From SG8-4 sp964598225 (lineage in GTDB: Bacteria > Planctomycetota > Phycisphaerae > Sedimentisphaerales > Anaerobacaceae), in contig CAZRBG010000017.1 in NCBI GenBank assembly GCA_964598225.1, positions 1 through 64,000 on the forward strand: a stretch of DNA of 64,000 bases, written 5' to 3'. Below the pieces are notes generated by a model, which saw nothing but the letters and a program-made list of their open reading frames with translations, was not told the DNA's origin and did not search any database. Below, piece after piece: positions 62,165 through 64,000 of the stretch (its first letter is position 1; each line of letters begins with the position of its first letter). Both the position numbers and the translations under genes were made by a program.

Positions 62165-62938
62165 CTACAGCAGAGCAAGCCAGCCACCGTCGACGTATAT
62201 AATTTGCCCCGTGATGAATTCGCCCGCCTTCGAGGCAAGGAGCACGGCTGTGCCCGCGAGATCGTCCGGCTGTCCCCATCTTGCGAGCGGCGTCTTTGCG
62301 AGCACCCACTTGTCGAACTCTTGGTCGGTCCAAAGCGGCTCGGTCAGCTCGGTGGCGATGTAACCCGGTCCGATCGCATTTACGTTTATCTTGTACTTGG
62401 CCCACTCGATGGCGAGCGTCTTGGTCAGCATGAGAAGGCCGCCTTTGCTGCTGGCATAAGCGGCGGTTGTGGGCCGTGCGCTGTGGCAGGTCAGTGAGCC
62501 GATGTTGATTATTCTGCCCGCCCTGCCGGCGTCCGCACAATGCCTGCAAAACGCCTGAGACATCAAGAAAGCGGAAGTCAGGTTGACCTCGATCACTTTG
62601 TTCCAGGTCATCAGGTCAACTTCGACGGCCTTGCCGCGAATAGTCGTGCCGGCGCAATTAACAAGGATGTCAATGCCATCAGTACAATCAATCACGCTAT
62701 CGAAAAATTCTTCTATCGCGGCAGAATCGGCGAGATCGCACGGAAAATGCCACACCTTTTTTCCGGTTTCTGCTTGAATTTCTTTTGCGGCTGCTTCGAG
62801 CGGCTCTTTTGTACGAGCGACAATCGCGATTTCCGCTCCATGCTCTGCCAGGCCCTTTGCGATTGCCAGGCCTATTCCCCTGCTGCCGCCTGTGACCAGT
62901 GCGGTCTTTCCTGATAAGTCAAAAAGTCTACTTTCCAT
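62165..62938 (-). CDS. short-chain dehydrogenase/reductase (gluconate 5-dehydrogenase-like)
   Basis: A 257-aa classical SDR. TGGSRGIG at 16-23 is the cofactor loop, NCAG at 94-97, and the catalytic set is S148, Y161 and K165 (YASSK), with GPGYIATELTEPL and GQIIYVDGGWL at the end. R18-type residues after the second Gly favour NADPH. It probably oxidises or reduces a sugar acid or polyol. First gene of the SDR/isochorismatase-ThuA pair. Confidence 0.92.
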   Translation of the reverse strand: MESRLFDLSGKTALVTGGSRGIGLAIAKGLAEHGAEIAIVARTKEPLEAAAKEIQAETGKKVWHFPCDLADSAAIEEFFDSVIDCTDGIDILVNCAGTTIRGKAVEVDLMTWNKVIEVNLTSAFLMSQAFCRHCADAGRAGRIINIGSLTCHSARPTTAAYASSKGGLLMLTKTLAIEWAKYKINVNAIGPGYIATELTEPLWTDQEFDKWVLAKTPLARWGQPDDLAGTAVLLASKAGEFITGQIIYVDGGWLALL

Positions 62939-63110
62939 ATTTTTTCATGATACAAAGTTGCTGCCGAATAGCAAGTCGCAAGTCTATAAAGGTCACATGT
63001 TATAAGAGGTCAAGTCTTGACAAAACAAGCCTCTAACTATATTAACTCTGAGACCTATGGCCACATTGACGGGCCACAAGAAAACTCCCCACATTAACAT
63101 GGGTCGCCGT

Positions 63111-63147
63111 AAAAAAAGCCAGATTCCAGAAATACAGAATCTGGCTT
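63111..63147 (-). terminator. terminator-like hairpin
   Basis: On the minus strand AAGCCAGATTC, a 10-nt loop and GAATCTGGCTT are followed by TTTTT: a perfect 11-bp stem with a T-tail. It would end transcription coming from the right, ahead of the SDR gene. Confidence 0.7.
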
Positions 63148-63485
63148 CGGAGGAGGGTGATGAAAAGCTGATAATTACAGGCTCGCCGAACTCCTTTTCA
63201 ATCTGTTATTAATCATCCTTAATTAATAGATCGTGCAGACGACTGAAGTTTCTTTAAGAAAAATTGTATTTTCAAGTACAAATATAAACTTTTTTCCCGG
63301 ACGATCAAGGATTTTCTATGAAAATTCCAAATTATTTCTGATTCCTTTTTCTAAACCGCCGGATCGTACCTAAACTTCAGGATTGCATACGCATTATAGA
63401 TACAAATTGTTCACAAAGTTTTAACGAACAGGTTGTTATGTTTAGGATTGCTGCAGGGACCGCCGCCCAGGTTCCCGCCCACTAA

Positions 63486-63620
63486 GGCAACCTCGCCGAG
63501 CATAACATAAAAGCCTTCACTGCATACAGTGCCGAGGTAAAATACCCCGACACACCCGACAGCTACCAAATGAAACCCGGCGAGCACGAAAAACTCCCAA
63601 CCCTTCTCAAAAAATCATAA
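63486..63620 (+). pseudogene. C-terminal fragment of an unidentified gene
   Basis: 44 codons open between two stops, with no start, reading GNLAEHNIKAFTAYSAEVKY then PDTPDSYQMKPGEHEKLPTL and LKKS. Composition and the ordered ending look like a real protein C-terminus rather than random frame. I do not recognise the parent. Confidence 0.35.
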
Positions 63621-63795
63621 AGCAACTCTTAGACACAGATTTCTGTAGTTTACACAGAAGATAGAAAACCACGAATTAACACGAATAAAACACGAAATAA
63701 AAACCGCGGATTCCGCGGATGAAGCGGGATAGAAAGTCAGCTGACTTACTTCTTGGTGCGGCTGGTGAGTTCCCCAAGGATGAAAATAAATTGGT

Positions 63796-63814
63796 ATCGT
63801 CCCAAAGTTTGGGG
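63796..63814. repeat. CCCAAAG repeat, third copy
   Basis: ATCGTCCCAAAGTTTGGGG, matching the ends of the 36627-36846 unit. The core CCCAAAGTTTGGG is a self-complementary hairpin. No partner copy is seen in the remaining ~190 bp. Confidence 0.6.
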
Positions 63815-64000
63815 ATATCTTATATGAATTCTCAATAAAAAGGTCTTATATTCTTCGCTGACAGGTAATGGATGCTCAATAGCAATGGTTGCCAGGGAAT
63901 CGTCCGACAGAAGTGGATTTGTCGCATTACAGGCTCCAGCATAATCATAAACTTGTCCTCGAACTTTATCGGGGATGCACGGCAACAAACAAGTTGCCGT

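Larger units (their letters stand above)
62939..64000. other. low-coding terminal region
   Basis: About 1.06 kb without a convincing complete gene. It contains a terminator-like hairpin (63111-63147), a C-terminal gene fragment (63486-63620) and a third CCCAAAG repeat (63796-63814). An 80-codon frame at 63746-63988 on the minus strand runs across that repeat and lacks a recognisable domain. Confidence 0.5.

Noticed and set aside
63746..63988. 80-codon minus-strand frame near the window end
   Set aside because: It spans the dispersed CCCAAAG repeat, has no recognisable domain or good start site, and is better read as non-coding or remnant sequence.

Overview
This window looks like chromosome from a Planctomycetota bacterium, most likely class Phycisphaerae (perhaps Sedimentisphaerales). 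The case rests on a set of traits: many secreted or Tat-exported enzymes (sulfatase, Gfo/Idh/MocA, aldo/keto reductase, DUF4838, DUF4091, beta-helix and LamG proteins), PQQ-type beta-propellers, a dockerin-like CAP protein, DUF1559-style pseudopilins and orphan RHS tips. The taxonomic call is inference; there is no rRNA gene or complete tRNA gene.

Layout. 1-3.7 kb holds two tandem, nearly identical RHS-core fragments (minus strand). Each has a different C-terminal tip and a different small single-TM protein behind it, like orphan polymorphic-toxin cassettes. 3.8-8.5 kb holds secreted sugar and polysaccharide metabolism genes (plus strand). 8.6-15.3 kb is a decaying heavy-metal efflux island (minus strand). 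It contains a CDF fragment, a lipoprotein, an intact CusA/CzcA-type RND pump, an intact membrane-fusion protein, a broken outer-membrane factor and a His-rich exported protein, and it is bordered by the 3' half of a tRNA-Arg(CCU). 15.5-21.2 kb has a large LamG adhesin-like protein and a sulfatase. 21.5-28.3 kb is mostly housekeeping: accB-accC, a 2H phosphoesterase, an Rrf2 regulator, a fused TIGR03546/TIGR03545-like membrane protein and a GAF protein. 28.4-40.2 kb is a minus-strand run: ADP-ribosylglycohydrolase, a Deg-like protease with a catalytically dead paralog, a PQQ propeller, two tandem pseudopilins, a DUF4838 protein and a TIM-barrel isomerase. 40.3-48.8 kb contains a TIGR01777 epimerase, a GNAT and a reduced dcw cluster (mraZ, orf, rsmH, LysM protein, ftsL-like, ftsI), followed by a GT28-like glycosyltransferase and a DUF981 membrane protein. 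48.9-51.4 kb has a DUF1540 protein and a padR/HAAS pair. 51.5-62.9 kb is another block of secreted proteins (methyltransferase-like/PQQ fusion, CAP, beta-helix, DUF4091, isochorismatase-ThuA fusion, SDR). The last kilobase is almost non-coding.

The most unusual material is at the repeat level. Short palindromic elements of at least three families are scattered here, and they sit inside protein-coding genes as well as between them. In one RHS copy a 24-nt element is inserted in frame into the conserved YYYHR/DALGSV motif; in the second copy a 73-nt version at the same place breaks the frame. Two 114-116 nt intergenic elements share a 28-29 bp stem with compensatory base changes, and one of them lies inside a larger inverted-repeat unit. 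An identical 18-bp perfect palindrome flanks rsmH on both sides. Protein-level oddities include the protease/pseudoprotease pair with all three catalytic residues replaced, and several domain fusions.
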